Part shown: positions 55,651 to 64,000 of the stretch, piece by piece
Layout of the letters: each line of letters begins with the position of its first letter
Numbering within the stretch: the first letter of the stretch is position 1
Source of the DNA: Lyticum sinuosum
GTDB lineage: Bacteria > Pseudomonadota > Alphaproteobacteria > Rickettsiales > Midichloriaceae
Reading direction: 5' to 3'
NCBI RefSeq assembly: GCF_034471385.1
Contig: NZ_JARGYU010000003.1
Span: 113,189-177,188, forward strand
Length of the DNA stretch: 64,000 nt
The notes under the pieces: model-generated
What the model was told of the DNA's origin: nothing
Databases searched by the model: none
Seen by the model: only the letters and a program-made list of their open reading frames with translations
Made by a program: the position numbers and the translations under genes

Positions 55651-56835
55651 TTATCTATCAATTTCGCCCAATACTATATCTAAACTACCAATATTTGCTG
55701 GTAAATCTGCAAGCATATTACCAATAGAAAGTGATTCTATTCCTTGCAAATGAGCAAATCCAGGTCCTCTAATATGACAGCGATATGGTTTATTGCTACC
55801 ATCTGATATTAAAAAAATTCCAAATTCTCCTTTTGGTGATTCAACAGCAGTATAAGTTTCCGCTTGAGGTAATCTAAATCCTTCTGTATAAAGTTTAAAA
55901 TGATTAATAAGAGCTTCCATTGAATTTTCGATATCTTTTTTATCTGGTGGAACCAGTCTATGATCATCAGTTTTTATAGGTCCTTTAGGAATCATCTTTA
56001 AACATTGATTTATTATTTTTATTGATTCATACATTTCCATTATTCTAACTAAATATCGATCATAACAATCCCCATTTTTTCCCACTGGTATCATGAAATC
56101 TAATTTATCATAAATTTCATAAGGTTGACAACGTCTTAAATCCCATGCAACACCAGATGCTCTCAATACTGGTCCACTAAATCCATAAGATAATGCTTGT
56201 TCTGAAGAAATCACACCTACACCAATCATTCTCTGTTTAAATATTATATTATCGTTAAGAAGTGATTCAACATCTGATATTTTTTGTGGTAAAGAATTGA
56301 TATAAATTGATAGATCTTCAATAAATTCATCATCAATATCTGATGCAACTCCTCCTGGACGAATATAGACAGAATGTAGTCTAGCGCCACTTACACGTTC
56401 ATAAAAACTCATAAGATGTTCTCTTTCTTCAAACATCCATAGTAATGGCGTCATAGCACCAACATCCATTGCATTTGTTGTAACATTCAACATATGATTT
56501 AAAAGACGTGTTATTTCGCAAAATAAAACTCTTATATATTGTGCACGATCTGGTATTTTACATCCTAAGACTTTTTCAATTGCTAGAGAAAAACAATGTT
56601 CTTGCGCCATTGGAGAAACATAATCAAAGCGATCAAAATAAGGAAGAGCTTGGAGATATGTTTTATTCTCAATTAATTTTTCTGTTCCTCTATGAAGAAG
56701 ACCAATATGAGGATCTATACTAGATATTATTTCACCATCCATACTCAGAATTAATCTTAAAACTCCATGAGCTGCAGGATGTTGTGGACCAAAGTTTAAA
56801 ACTATTTTACTATTTTCTACCATAATAAATGGCAA
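55651..56835 (-). CDS. nuoD: NADH-quinone oxidoreductase subunit D
   Basis: Complex I connecting subunit that forms the quinone-binding cavity. Motifs: NFGPQHPAAHGVLRLIL (His loop), IGLLHRGTEKLIE, YFDRFDYVSPMAQEH (conserved Tyr near the quinone headgroup is present), LTRLLNHMLNVTTNAMDVGAMTP, and ESPKGEFGIFLISDG. The length of 394 residues is normal. It is 102 bases upstream of nuoE. pal lies 130 bases upstream on the same strand. Confidence 0.97.
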   Translation of the reverse strand: MPFIMVENSKIVLNFGPQHPAAHGVLRLILSMDGEIISSIDPHIGLLHRGTEKLIENKTYLQALPYFDRFDYVSPMAQEHCFSLAIEKVLGCKIPDRAQYIRVLFCEITRLLNHMLNVTTNAMDVGAMTPLLWMFEEREHLMSFYERVSGARLHSVYIRPGGVASDIDDEFIEDLSIYINSLPQKISDVESLLNDNIIFKQRMIGVGVISSEQALSYGFSGPVLRASGVAWDLRRCQPYEIYDKLDFMIPVGKNGDCYDRYLVRIMEMYESIKIINQCLKMIPKGPIKTDDHRLVPPDKKDIENSMEALINHFKLYTEGFRLPQAETYTAVESPKGEFGIFLISDGSNKPYRCHIRGPGFAHLQGIESLSIGNMLADLPANIGSLDIVLGEIDR

Positions 56836-56965
56836 TCTTTAATAAAATTTATATCATAAAATTCTATATAATTTATTCTATGATAAACATTAACCTATTG
56901 CAATAACCTATGATTTTAACATACGCCTTTGGTTTATCCAATAATGGCATATGTTTTATTTATCA

Positions 56966-57484
56966 TTATCTTGCAGATACTATTATAGTTACACTTCTAC
57001 GATTATGTTCCCAAGCTTCTTCATTATGACCTTCATCAGCTGGTTTTTCTTTACCAAAGCTAACAACACTCAATCTGCTAGAATCAATTCCTTTACTTAT
57101 AAGATAGTTTTTAACTGCATTTGCTCTTCTTTCTCCAAGAGCCATGTTATATTCTCTTGTACCTCTTTCATCACAATGTCCTTCAATGACAAATTGAAGA
57201 TTTTGATTTTGCTTTATAAATTCAACTTGTTTATTAAGAACAGACTGAGCTTCAGCTGTTATATTTGACTTATTAAGTTTAAAAAAGATTCTATCTCCAG
57301 CAGTCTTACGCATTTGATCATTAATACCTACAAGACCAGCAGGAACATCATCTAGATCTGAAACACCTGATGTTATTCCTGATGAAGTGTTATCAGTAGA
57401 AATACGATTACCACAAGAACATGCAGTCAAAAGTGTTCCAGCACAAACAGATAATAATAAGTTACGAATTCTTAAAAATTCCAT
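56966..57484 (-). CDS. pal: Peptidoglycan-associated lipoprotein Pal
   Basis: Outer-membrane lipoprotein of the Tol-Pal system. Starting at ATG 57484 gives MEFLRIRNLLLSVCAGTLLTACS, a lipoprotein signal with lipobox LTAC; the frame is open to 57541 but that start would bury the signal. The OmpA-like peptidoglycan-binding domain shows RIFFKLNKSNITAEAQ, IEGHCDERGTREYNMALGERRANAVKNYL and VSFGKEKPADEGHNEEAWEHNRRSVTII. Key Asp and Arg of the diaminopimelate site are present. It implies a peptidoglycan layer, in keeping with the lytic transglycosylase and NlpC/P60 genes. tolB is not adjacent. The 470 bases upstream (57542-58011) show no gene. Confidence 0.95.
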   Translation of the reverse strand: MEFLRIRNLLLSVCAGTLLTACSCGNRISTDNTSSGITSGVSDLDDVPAGLVGINDQMRKTAGDRIFFKLNKSNITAEAQSVLNKQVEFIKQNQNLQFVIEGHCDERGTREYNMALGERRANAVKNYLISKGIDSSRLSVVSFGKEKPADEGHNEEAWEHNRRSVTIIVSAR

Positions 57485-58011
57485 ATTTTGTTTATAAAAT
57501 AAAATAATATATGCCAAATTATTTTGACTATAGCAGATCATTTATCAAAAATTTTTTTTAAATGATATACTTAATCAACAATATTTATTCTATCGTACTT
57601 TACATATCTCTGGCAACAGAATTTTAATATAAAATGCAAATCATAATAATATAAATGCAAATATAGTTGCAAATATGATCCAAATATTTATAAAACAAAA
57701 AAATACATTTATTAATTACATCTGTAGATTGTAATGGATTTAACTTATTATTATATTGTCTTATTTTTATTTATTAAAAAAAAATCTTACTTATATAAAT
57801 GTAAATTTTTATGAAAAATACATTTAAAATATTAAAAATACTATAGTTTAATCAAAATAATATTAAAATTTAATTATTATATTAATTTATATATTATTAA
57901 TAATAACTAATATCATTTTGTATTGATTATTAGTTAATAAAAATTTATCTCTATATTGTAACTTATCTCTTATTATATTTATTAAAACAACAAAAATAAT
58001 TAATTAATAAA

Positions 58012-58755
58012 ATGTCATTTTATAAAATAGAAAAATATAAGAATTTATCTAATTTTAGATCAATACTATTTCGTATAATATTTATTATTTGGACTGCTAT
58101 TATATCTATATCTGGATCACCTCTTCTTCTTATTCCTGGGAATCTTGGCTATCAATTGATATGGATAATAGGAAAAACTTGGGCAAAAGTTACTCTTCTT
58201 CTTTTAAAAAAGCTATGTAATATTAGCTATATAGTAATAAATTATCCTAAAATTAAAAATAATGATTCTTCAAGAATATTTGCAATTAAGCATCAATCTA
58301 CTTGGGAAACAGTATTTTTTTTATATATTTTAGAAAAACCATGTTTTATTTTAAAACAAGAGCTTGTTAATATACCATTTTACGGATGGTATTTAAAAAA
58401 AATGAGAATGATTGGTCTAAATAGGAAAGATAAAATATATTCAATAAGAAAACTCTCTCAAAGAATTGACTTAGTAATAAAAAATAAAAGAGATATTGTT
58501 ATATTTCCTGAAGGTACACGTGTTGAATATGGTAAATCTATTAATTGTATGCCTGGTGTATATTTAGTTTATAAAATTGTAAAAAATTTAATCCCAGTTT
58601 CTGTTAATTCTGGCAAATTTTGGCCAAAAAATGGAAATTTAAGCTCTGGAATAATAACTTTAAAATTTGAAAATGAAATATTAGATTTCAATTATACAAA
58701 AAATGAATTTTTAGAACATATAAAAAATCAAATCAATACTTTGAATAATTATTAA
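58012..58755 (+). CDS. plsC: 1-acyl-sn-glycerol-3-phosphate acyltransferase
   Basis: Makes phosphatidic acid by acylating lysophosphatidic acid at the inner membrane. Motif I is KHQSTWETVFF, the HxxxxE form of the usual HxxxxD box. Motif III is VIFPEGTRVEYG. FILKQELVNIPFYGWYLKKMRMIGLNR corresponds to motif II. Hydrophobic segments near 20-60 anchor the N-terminus. The length of 247 residues is normal. It is convergent with ctpA, with only 11 bases between them. Confidence 0.94.
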   Translation: MSFYKIEKYKNLSNFRSILFRIIFIIWTAIISISGSPLLLIPGNLGYQLIWIIGKTWAKVTLLLLKKLCNISYIVINYPKIKNNDSSRIFAIKHQSTWETVFFLYILEKPCFILKQELVNIPFYGWYLKKMRMIGLNRKDKIYSIRKLSQRIDLVIKNKRDIVIFPEGTRVEYGKSINCMPGVYLVYKIVKNLIPVSVNSGKFWPKNGNLSSGIITLKFENEILDFNYTKNEFLEHIKNQINTLNNY

Positions 58756-58766
58756 TTGTGAAAATA

Positions 58767-60074
58767 TTATTGATCATAACAATTATTTTTTTTATAAAAA
58801 ATCATAATTTTTAATATTTCAAAAGCACGATTTAATTGAGAATCTAATACTATTGTTTTAAAGTCGTTTTTAGTATCAGTTGATATATTTGTATTATCTT
58901 TTTCTATTTCTTTTCCATTATTACTATCAAGATAATTATATTTAAAATCACTACTAAGTATTTTTCCTTGTGAATCAATATAAATGTCTGGATTTATTCC
59001 TTTTCCATGAATTAATTGTCCATTTGGAGTATGGTAAGTAGCTGTACTAAGTTTAATTGCGGCACCATTAGCAAGAGGAATAATAGTTTGTACTGATGCC
59101 TTTCCAAAACTGGTTTCTCCAACTAAAATACCTCTATTATTATCTCGTATAGCTGCTGCAACAATTTCAGCAGCAGAAGCCGTACCTCCATTAATTAAAA
59201 CAATAATAGGAAGATCATTTGTTATATCTTTACTATCTAAAGTTTTATATTCTTGTATATTTTGATTATTAATTCCATAAATTGATACAATTTTTTTATT
59301 TTTAGCTAAAAATAATTCTGAAACATTAATAGCTTGTTCAAGAAGCCCACCTGGATTATAACGTAAATCTAAAATTATACTATCAGGAATAAACTCTTTT
59401 GTTTGTAAAATTTTTGCATATTCTTTATTTATTATTTTTTGAGTTAAATTATTAAAAACACGTATCTTAATATATACTGTTTTACTATTTGGAAGTATTT
59501 TTATTTGAACAGGAATTATTTTTATTAATTCTCGAACAATTGTAAATTCTATAATTTTACTAAAATCTCTTAATATTCTAATTTTTACTTTTGTCCCTAT
59601 ATTTCCACGTAAACTCTCTATAACACTAAAAAAATCCATATCCCCTACTTCAACATCATCTATAGCGAGAATAATATCTCCAGATTTTATTCCTGCTTTA
59701 AATGATGGACCACCTTCATAAGGAGATATAATTTTAATTAATCCATTTATATCTGGAGGCATAATATCAACACCAATTCCACTAAATTGACCATCTGTTG
59801 TTTTTTTCATCTCTGAGTATTCTTTTGGAGAAAGATATGTAGAATAAGAATCTAGAGATGATATCATTCCTTTTATTGCACCTTGAAATAAAATATCATC
59901 ATTAACTTTAGTATAGTAATTACTTTTTATATGATAAATAACTTGATTGAATAATTCTTGATTAGCTTGAAGATTATCTTCAGGATTATTGCTATTATTA
60001 GCAAACAAATCTTTTTCTTGATAAAATATAATTATTGTAACAAAAGAAATAATAAGCATAAAATACTTATACAT
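58767..60074 (-). CDS. ctpA: Carboxy-terminal processing protease (S41 family)
   Basis: Periplasmic Ser/Lys-dyad protease. An N-terminal hydrophobic signal (about 3-20) is followed by YSTYLSPKEYSEMKKTTDGQFSGIGVD, a PDZ domain (GGPSFKAGIKSGDIILAIDDVEV), and the catalytic core with LDLRYNPGGLLEQAINVSELF. The Ser lies in NGGTASAAEIVAAAIRDN and the Lys in GETSFGKASVQTI. The length of 435 residues is normal for CtpA. It is convergent with plsC; nothing else is near on the strand. Confidence 0.96.
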   Translation of the reverse strand: MYKYFMLIISFVTIIIFYQEKDLFANNSNNPEDNLQANQELFNQVIYHIKSNYYTKVNDDILFQGAIKGMISSLDSYSTYLSPKEYSEMKKTTDGQFSGIGVDIMPPDINGLIKIISPYEGGPSFKAGIKSGDIILAIDDVEVGDMDFFSVIESLRGNIGTKVKIRILRDFSKIIEFTIVRELIKIIPVQIKILPNSKTVYIKIRVFNNLTQKIINKEYAKILQTKEFIPDSIILDLRYNPGGLLEQAINVSELFLAKNKKIVSIYGINNQNIQEYKTLDSKDITNDLPIIVLINGGTASAAEIVAAAIRDNNRGILVGETSFGKASVQTIIPLANGAAIKLSTATYHTPNGQLIHGKGINPDIYIDSQGKILSSDFKYNYLDSNNGKEIEKDNTNISTDTKNDFKTIVLDSQLNRAFEILKIMIFYKKNNCYDQ

Positions 60075-60295
60075 GTATAAAAATCTATAATATTTATTTA
60101 TATAAATGCTATTATTAATAGCAAAAATAATTATTAATCAAATGAAAACTTATTAATGAAATAAATATTTATTGAAATAATATAATAATATGAATCATTA
60201 TATACAACATGTAATATAAGAAGCTATAGATTGATATAGATTTTAATTAAATAAAAATATGTATAGTATAAAAAAATACTATAAATAATGGTAAA

Positions 60296-60529
60296 TTATT
60301 TATTATTAAATCTTTCTGTTTTAATTAAGTCTTTTCTTTGATTAAAATCATTATCAGATCTTATTACTTCTTCTTGATAGACATCATTAAATGCTCTTTC
60401 ATTATCGTTAATATTTTCCTCAACACTTTTTTGAAAGATTTCATTATCTTTATAAATAAACTCATCTGCAGCCATTATATTAGTCTCTATTAATGTACTT
60501 AATAATATTAAAAGAGCAATTCTTGTCAT
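60296..60529 (-). CDS. Hypothetical small exported protein
   Basis: Unrecognised 77-residue protein. Residues 1-20 form a clear signal peptide (MTRIALLILLSTLIETNIMA, cleavage after MAA or IMA). The mature part is short, charged and rich in Asp, Glu, Asn and Lys without Cys. It stands alone, 221 bases upstream of the ctpA start on the same strand. Such small secreted proteins are common in symbionts; no function can be assigned. Confidence 0.55.
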   Translation of the reverse strand: MTRIALLILLSTLIETNIMAADEFIYKDNEIFQKSVEENINDNERAFNDVYQEEVIRSDNDFNQRKDLIKTERFNNK

Positions 60530-60881
60530 AAAGAAGTATTAGATTAATTCATATATAGAAAATTTTAACATTTTAAGTATTTAAAAACAACAATAACTAG
60601 AAATTAATTTTTAGTTAGTTAGAAGATGTTATTAATTTTTATAAATATAAATTTATATACTCAATTAATAAAATTTGTATCTTAATTGTTTTATAATTAA
60701 GTAAAAATTCAAAATATGTTCTCTATTATATAGATTTTTCAGTTTTTTGATCATAAAATAAAGATAATCCAAGACAAAAATTAATTATATCAAATTAATA
60801 CAACTATTAAGTTTATTTAAAGAATTTTACATAATTTTAATATTTAACTATAGACTTAACATAAAATTAATGTATTAGTTC

Positions 60882-60894
60882 TTTCGAATCGAAA
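60882..60894. promoter_or_regulatory. 13-bp palindrome upstream of the large repeat protein gene
   Basis: TTTCGA and TCGAAA flank a single A, a perfect inverted repeat that stands out from the AT background. It lies about 170 bases before the ATG of the secreted repeat protein. It could be an operator. The rest of the gap 60530-61062 holds one 20-bp tandem repeat, listed separately, and no gene. Confidence 0.3.
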
Positions 60895-60904
60895 TAATAT
60901 TATA

Positions 60905-60944
60905 TTCAGAGTTAATATGGCATTTTCAGAATTAGTATGGCATT
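60905..60944. repeat. 20-bp tandem repeat in the leader of the repeat protein gene
   Basis: Two adjacent units, 60905-60924 and 60925-60944, share TTCAGA and TATGGCATT and differ at two positions. They lie about 120-160 bases upstream of the ATG at 61063. They could be tandem binding sites or a small duplication like the others in this window. Confidence 0.6.
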
Positions 60945-61062
60945 TTTTATCGGAAAAAATATTTATAGTTTATCTCGATTAATATCATAATTATAACTAA
61001 TTTTTTGATTTATTTAACTTATTCTATTTTAAATAAAATTTCTTTTTATATATAAAAATTGT

Positions 61063-64000
61063 ATGAATATATTTTCTGTATCTTATATAAAACACAAAAA
61101 AAACTTCATTATTCTATTATCTTCATTATCTATTTCAACAGTATTAACAATACCAACAGTAATATATGCTGAGACAAAACTTTTTACAATAACTGAAACT
61201 ACTCCTGGGACTGATTTAACTTCTGCTGATATAAGTGCTCAAGGATGGAGTTCTATGACTGGATTTGACACTGGAAATAATGGTGTAACTGAAAATTATA
61301 AGTCTTATGGAGCAATTTTATCCAATAAAACACTGAATATAAGACAAACTGATGATAATGGACATCCAAACTATGTATCACAATTTAAACCAAAAGATAA
61401 TGAATATTATTTTGGGGTACAAAATACTGGAGTAGACCCATATAATAATAGTAATAGTTATTATGATATTGATAATGCAATAGGCCTCAGTCCATCAGGA
61501 AAATTAAATGGACAGCTAAATAAAAAAATTAAAGATATATTACTTTTAGATCCATCAGATAATTATTATCCTTATAGTGATATAAGTAATACAAGTCCTA
61601 GTTATCATTCTTTATATCAATATATAAGTAAAGATTTTCAATTAAAAGCAGGAAATCTTTATAGTTTTTATTGGACTTTTGTACCTATGGTGGATAGTAA
61701 TTTTGGTGATTTAAGTACTGGTTTTTATACTATAAGTAAAAAAGATGGAAATGTTGATTTTAGAATGCTTGCAAGGGGTAATGCATACATATCTGATGCT
61801 AAAAAATTAGATGCTGAAAGACCTGGATATCAATATGGGACTATTATAATGGATAGACATGCAATTATTCCATGGACTAAACAAGTTATTTCAGTAGATA
61901 CGGATGGAACTTATCGAATAGGTTTTGGATCTATTAATGGTAATTATGGTCATCCTGTTGATCAGAACTATCTTTTAGTTTCGGAAGATCAAGGATCTGT
62001 TATTTCCAATTATGTTTATAGTGATGGTAGTACTTCGAATAATCTTAGTACTATTCAAGTAGATCTTGTTCCAGTAAATTTAACTCCATCTGAATTCACA
62101 AGATTAAAAGCACTTGTAGAAAAAGATGCTGTTAAAGATATATCAGCTAACCTTGTTACTTTATCTAATAACACAAATACTGCCAATCTTACTACTCTAG
62201 CTGTACCTGCTACTACCACTAATCTTACTACTCTAGCTGTACCTGCTACTACTGCCAATCTTACTGATTTATCCAATAACAAAGATAATCTCGTTGCTTT
62301 GGCTCCTACTGCTGTTAAAGATAATTTACTCACTTTAGCTAATAATACTACGACTACTAACCTTACTGCTTTAGCTACTCCTGCTACTACTACTAATCTT
62401 ACTACTCTAGCTGTACCTGCTACTACCACTAATCTTACTACTTTAGCTGTACCTGCTACTACCACTAATCTTACTACTTTAGCTAGTAACAAAGATAATC
62501 TCGTTGCTTTGGCTCCTACTGCTGTTAAAGATAATTTACTCACTTTAGCTAATAATACTACGACTACTAACCTTACCGCTTTAGCTACTCCTGCTACTAC
62601 TACTAATCTTACTACTTTAGCTAGTAACAAAGATAATCTCGTTGCTTTGGCTGATAATACTGTTAAAGATAATTTACTTAAGTTGGCTGATGCTACTACC
62701 AATACTAATCTTACTACTCTAGCTGTACCTGCTACTACCACTAATCTTACTACTTTAGCTGTACCTGCTACTACCACTAATCTTACTACTTTAGCTACTC
62801 CTGCTACTACTGCCAATCTTACTACTCTAGCTGTACCTGCTACTACTACCAATCTTACTACTCTAGCTGCACCTGCTACTACTGCCAATCTTACTACTTT
62901 AGCTAGTAATAAAGATAATCTCGTTGCTTTGGCTCCTACTGTTGTTAAAGATAATTTACTCACTTTAGCTAATGCTACTACTACTGCTAATCTTACTACT
63001 TTAGCTACTCCTGCTACTACTACTAATCTTACTACTCTAGCTGTACCTGCTACTACTACTAATCTTACTACTCTAGCTGCACCTGCTACTACTGCCAATC
63101 TTACTACTCTAGCTGTACCTGCTACTACCACTAATCTTACTACTTTAGCTAGTAACAAAGATAATCTCGTTGCTTTGGCTCCTACTGCTGTTAAAGATAA
63201 TTTACTCACTTTAGCTAATAATACTACGACTACTAACCTTACCGCTTTAGCTACTCCTGCTACTACCACTAATCTTACTACTTTAGCTAGTAACAAAGAT
63301 AATCTCGTTGCTTTGGCTCCTACTACTGTTAAAGATAATTTACTCACTTTAGCTAATAATACTACGACCACTAATCTTACTACTCTAGCTGTACCTGCTA
63401 CTACTACTAATCTTACTACTTTAGCTAATGCTACTACGACTACTAACCTTACCGCTTTAGCTACTCCTGCTACTACTGCCAATCTTACTACTCTAGCTGC
63501 ACCTGCTACTACTACTAATCTTACTACTCTAGCTGCACCTGCTACTACTACTAATCTTACTGATTTATCCAATAATAAAGCTAATCTCGTTGCTTTGGCT
63601 CCTACTGCTGTTAAAGATAATTTACTCACTTTAGCTAATGCTACTACGACTACTAACCTTACCGCTTTAGCTACTCCTGCTACTACTACTAATCTTACTA
63701 CTTTAGCTAGTAATAAGAATCCACTTAGTACTCTTGCTAGTGAAGAACCATCCATTTCTAAATTAGCGAATAAAGAGCCAGATTTAACTGAATTAGCTAT
63801 CAGAAAAGTAAGGTTAATCAATTTAGCTGATAATGGTATTACGATTAATAATATGCCAGAACACCTTGAAGAGTTATCAAAAGAGAATGTTACTAAAAAA
63901 TTGTTATTTTTTGCATCTGGTATGCCTCAACCTAATACACTATTATCAACATCACTGAATAGAAGGGAGTTAAGAAGTGTATTTAATAATCAATCAAGCT
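61063..64000 (+). CDS. Secreted protein with about forty 12-residue repeats (3' end beyond the window)
   Basis: One uninterrupted plus-strand frame runs from ATG 61063 to the window end (979 codons so far). A basic-then-hydrophobic signal peptide of about 36 residues ends at VIYA. Residues about 37-330 form a non-repetitive domain rich in Gly, Tyr, Asp and Ser that reads like beta structure (FYWTFVPMVDSNFGDLSTGFYTISKKDG region). From about residue 365 to 885 the protein is built from 12-residue repeats with consensus NLxxLAxPATTT, at times 10 residues, grouped in higher-order blocks (NLTTLASNKD, NLVALAPTAVKD, NLLTLANNTTTT). Then it becomes non-repetitive again. Long open frames on the minus strand here are shadows of the repeat. 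A surface adhesin or effector is the best guess; the family is not recognised. Confidence 0.85.
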   Translation, partial: MNIFSVSYIKHKKNFIILLSSLSISTVLTIPTVIYAETKLFTITETTPGTDLTSADISAQGWSSMTGFDTGNNGVTENYKSYGAILSNKTLNIRQTDDNGHPNYVSQFKPKDNEYYFGVQNTGVDPYNNSNSYYDIDNAIGLSPSGKLNGQLNKKIKDILLLDPSDNYYPYSDISNTSPSYHSLYQYISKDFQLKAGNLYSFYWTFVPMVDSNFGDLSTGFYTISKKDGNVDFRMLARGNAYISDAKKLDAERPGYQYGTIIMDRHAIIPWTKQVISVDTDGTYRIGFGSINGNYGHPVDQNYLLVSEDQGSVISNYVYSDGSTSNNLSTIQVDLVPVNLTPSEFTRLKALVEKDAVKDISANLVTLSNNTNTANLTTLAVPATTTNLTTLAVPATTANLTDLSNNKDNLVALAPTAVKDNLLTLANNTTTTNLTALATPATTTNLTTLAVPATTTNLTTLAVPATTTNLTTLASNKDNLVALAPTAVKDNLLTLANNTTTTNLTALATPATTTNLTTLASNKDNLVALADNTVKDNLLKLADATTNTNLTTLAVPATTTNLTTLAVPATTTNLTTLATPATTANLTTLAVPATTTNLTTLAAPATTANLTTLASNKDNLVALAPTVVKDNLLTLANATTTANLTTLATPATTTNLTTLAVPATTTNLTTLAAPATTANLTTLAVPATTTNLTTLASNKDNLVALAPTAVKDNLLTLANNTTTTNLTALATPATTTNLTTLASNKDNLVALAPTTVKDNLLTLANNTTTTNLTTLAVPATTTNLTTLANATTTTNLTALATPATTANLTTLAAPATTTNLTTLAAPATTTNLTDLSNNKANLVALAPTAVKDNLLTLANATTTTNLTALATPATTTNLTTLASNKNPLSTLASEEPSISKLANKEPDLTELAIRKVRLINLADNGITINNMPEHLEELSKENVTKKLLFFASGMPQPNTLLSTSLNRRELRSVFNNQSS
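62170..63720. repeat. 36-bp coding tandem repeat array
   Basis: The repeat region of the secreted protein gene consists of about forty 36-bp units (some 30 bp), many identical over their full length and grouped in longer blocks that recur (for example around 62280-62400, 62500-62600, 63160-63260 and 63580-63690). All unit lengths are multiples of three, so copy number can change without breaking the frame. The bases are less AT-rich than the flanking sequence, with frequent GCT, ACT and CCT codons. Confidence 0.9.

Noticed and set aside
62055..63821. 588-codon minus-strand open frame rich in Val, Ala and Leu
   Set aside because: It is the antisense of the 36-bp repeats; no signal, starts and ends inside the plus-strand gene, which has a signal peptide and is open far beyond it.

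Overview
The window looks like a stretch of chromosome from an AT-rich, genome-reduced alphaproteobacterium, most likely a Rickettsiales-like intracellular symbiont or parasite. The support is a C4-type 5-aminolevulinate synthase, a VirB2-type pilin, two gene transfer agent (GTA) tail-tip genes, a fused ispDF beside pgpA and a cinA C-terminal gene, an mtaB/ftsY neighbourhood, scattered nuo genes, and codon use pushed to A/T with Asn/Ile/Lys-rich insertions even in housekeeping proteins. It keeps lipid A genes (lpxC, lpxD), Pal, a flagellar-type flhB and biotin genes, so it is not a minimal Anaplasma-like genome. The exact family cannot be fixed from this window.

Layout. 1-1.5 kb: rpmI with a partial copy of itself downstream, and tRNA-Trp. 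1.5-6.3 kb: nuoF, htpG, a tadA-like deaminase, hslV. 6.5-10.7 kb: an unknown protein, a 129-bp tandem duplication, then ftsY - virB2-like - mtaB on the minus strand. 10.9-16.4 kb: GTA NlpC/P60 peptidase and GTA TIM-barrel tail protein. 16.4-18.5 kb: three genes I do not recognise, one a low-complexity membrane-anchored protein. 18.6-26.5 kb: der, bioF, bioB, flhB, hemA (ALAS), a lytic transglycosylase. 26.7-36.3 kb: queF, smpB, atpC, malic enzyme, an unknown gene, iscU, lpxD, a repeat-bearing unknown, ribB, an SPFH protein.

36.5-41.6 kb holds a type I secretion ABC transporter and membrane fusion protein. Divergent from them lies a tandem array of five related small membrane proteins, separated by identical-length 32-bp spacers and sharing a C-terminal tail; this is the most unusual locus in the window. 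41.7-46.3 kb: lpxC, tsaC, infA, clpP, clpX. Directly after clpX is a non-coding island with a consensus-like promoter and long complementary arms, probably a structured RNA. 47.1-60.5 kb: XRE regulator, tpiA, a degenerate cinA C-terminal gene, pgpA, ispDF, a large TPR-like envelope protein, nuoE, nuoD, pal, plsC, ctpA, and a small secreted protein. 61.06 kb to the window end: one open frame for a secreted protein carrying about forty 12-residue repeats; it runs off the edge.

Functionally the window covers respiration (nuoDEF, atpC, malic enzyme), protein quality control (htpG, hslV, clpPX, ctpA, smpB), cofactors (biotin, heme, riboflavin, queuosine, isoprenoids, Fe-S), envelope synthesis (lpxC, lpxD, plsC, pgpA, pal) and host or surface interaction (T4SS pilin, T1SS, repeat proteins). 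Short tandem duplications of 20-150 bp recur across the intergenic DNA. Shine-Dalgarno sequences are generally weak or absent by eye, so several starts are uncertain.
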